DNA from: Candidatus Fischerbacteria bacterium RBG_13_37_8
GTDB taxonomy: Bacteria; Acidobacteriota; HRBIN11; MFGW01
Direction: 5' to 3'
Assembly (NCBI GenBank): GCA_001780385.1
Contig: MFGW01000114.1
Span: 15,441-20,520, forward strand
Length of the DNA stretch: 5,080 bases
A model generated the notes under the pieces. It was not told where the DNA came from. It worked only from the letters and a program-made list of their open reading frames with translations, and ran no database searches. Both the position numbers and the translations under genes were made by a program. Shown one piece after another: positions 4,507 through 5,080 of the stretch (position 1 is the first letter of the stretch; every line of letters begins with the position of its first letter).

Positions 4507-5080
4507 ATGCCATTTTCAATAAAAATAATATTTAAATGGCTGCTTAAATTTATTTTTTTCATAGCGACACTTGCAGGCGTCGGGTTTTTATCAGCTTATA
4601 TTACCATGAAAATTTTAATAGGGGGAGGAGAAATAAAAGTTCCCGACTTGATAGGTACAAATGTAAAAACTGCACTGCAAATTGTTTCACAATATGAATT
4701 AAATCTCGCAATATCAGAAATAAAACGCTATGATGATAAAATTCCACCTGATAGCATTATAAGTCAAAATCCATCACCAGGAAGCCGCATAAAAAAGGGT
4801 CGAAAAATCGAAATAATTTTATCAATGGGAACTGAAAAAATAGACCTCCCGGATTTGAAAGGAAAAAGTGAAAGAGAAGGAATTATCATGATTCAGCAAT
4901 TAAATTTGCGAGTAGGATTCATCAATACTATTTCGAACAAACTGAGCCCGGATGGAGTAATAGGTCAATATCCCGTTGCTGGCACGAAAATCTCCCGCGG
5001 CATGCCTGTTGATTTGCTCGTAAATCGAATTCCAGAACCTCAATTTATCATGCCTGACATCATCGGTAAAAATCTTGAAG
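4507..5080 (+). CDS. Membrane-anchored stand-alone PASTA-domain protein (runs off right edge)
   Basis: The first 191 codons of a protein with a lysine-rich N-terminus, one membrane anchor (about residues 11-37) and then extracytoplasmic PASTA repeats. PASTA 1 spans about 45-108 (VPDLIG...QNPSPGSRIKKG...ILSMG). PASTA 2 spans about 114-173 (LPDLKG...QYPVAGTKISRG...LLVN). PASTA 3 begins at 183 (MPDIIGKN). PASTA domains are known from serine/threonine kinases and penicillin-binding proteins, where they sense or bind peptidoglycan or muropeptides. Here no kinase or transpeptidase domain precedes them, so the protein is a stand-alone type whose job is unknown; a cell-wall binding or scaffold role is inferred. 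The start is ATG 4507 with AGAGGA (4496-4501) at good spacing. It is 33 bp after ileS on the same strand, probably co-transcribed. The C-terminus is outside the window. Confidence 0.88.
   Translation, partial: MPFSIKIIFKWLLKFIFFIATLAGVGFLSAYITMKILIGGGEIKVPDLIGTNVKTALQIVSQYELNLAISEIKRYDDKIPPDSIISQNPSPGSRIKKGRKIEIILSMGTEKIDLPDLKGKSEREGIIMIQQLNLRVGFINTISNKLSPDGVIGQYPVAGTKISRGMPVDLLVNRIPEPQFIMPDIIGKNLE

Overview
The window is bacterial chromosomal DNA of low G+C content (roughly 38-40% by eye), with long housekeeping genes and AT-rich, repeat-bearing spacers. I cannot name the organism. The order 'M50 membrane protease then trpS' and a stand-alone PASTA protein after a housekeeping gene recall Acidobacteriota or Deltaproteobacteria-type lineages, but that is only an impression. 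The interspersed repeats suggest a genome that tolerates many small non-coding elements.

Layout. On the minus strand, reading leftwards, a complete M50 (site-2 protease family) gene at 599-1252 is followed by the 5' part of trpS (445 down to the window edge). They are separated by a 153-bp spacer holding a GTAG-headed REP-like palindrome and a second small hairpin. On the plus strand, a complete ileS (1717-4473) is followed 33 bp later by a stand-alone membrane-anchored PASTA protein (4507 to the right edge). A second copy of the same REP-like palindrome fills that 33-bp gap and contains the ileS stop codon.

The divergent spacer between the M50 gene and ileS (1253-1716, 464 bp) is the richest part. 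From left to right it holds a three-unit hexamer array (1280-1297), a roughly 100-bp core with a short minus-strand open frame, and a nine-unit hexamer array in the opposite orientation with an 18-bp higher-order period (1402-1455). Next comes a 115-bp MITE-like element (1456-1570) with 26-bp terminal inverted repeats, bounded exactly by a 10-bp direct repeat. A near-consensus sigma70-type promoter for ileS (1590-1618) follows. The MITE-like element appears to contain a short terminator-like hairpin with a T6 run and its own outward promoter aimed at ileS.

The genes are two aminoacyl-tRNA synthetases (Trp and Ile), an intramembrane protease homologue and a PASTA membrane protein. I see no new multi-gene system. 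The novelty lies in the small mobile and repetitive elements placed around promoters, gene ends and ribosome-binding sites of essential genes.
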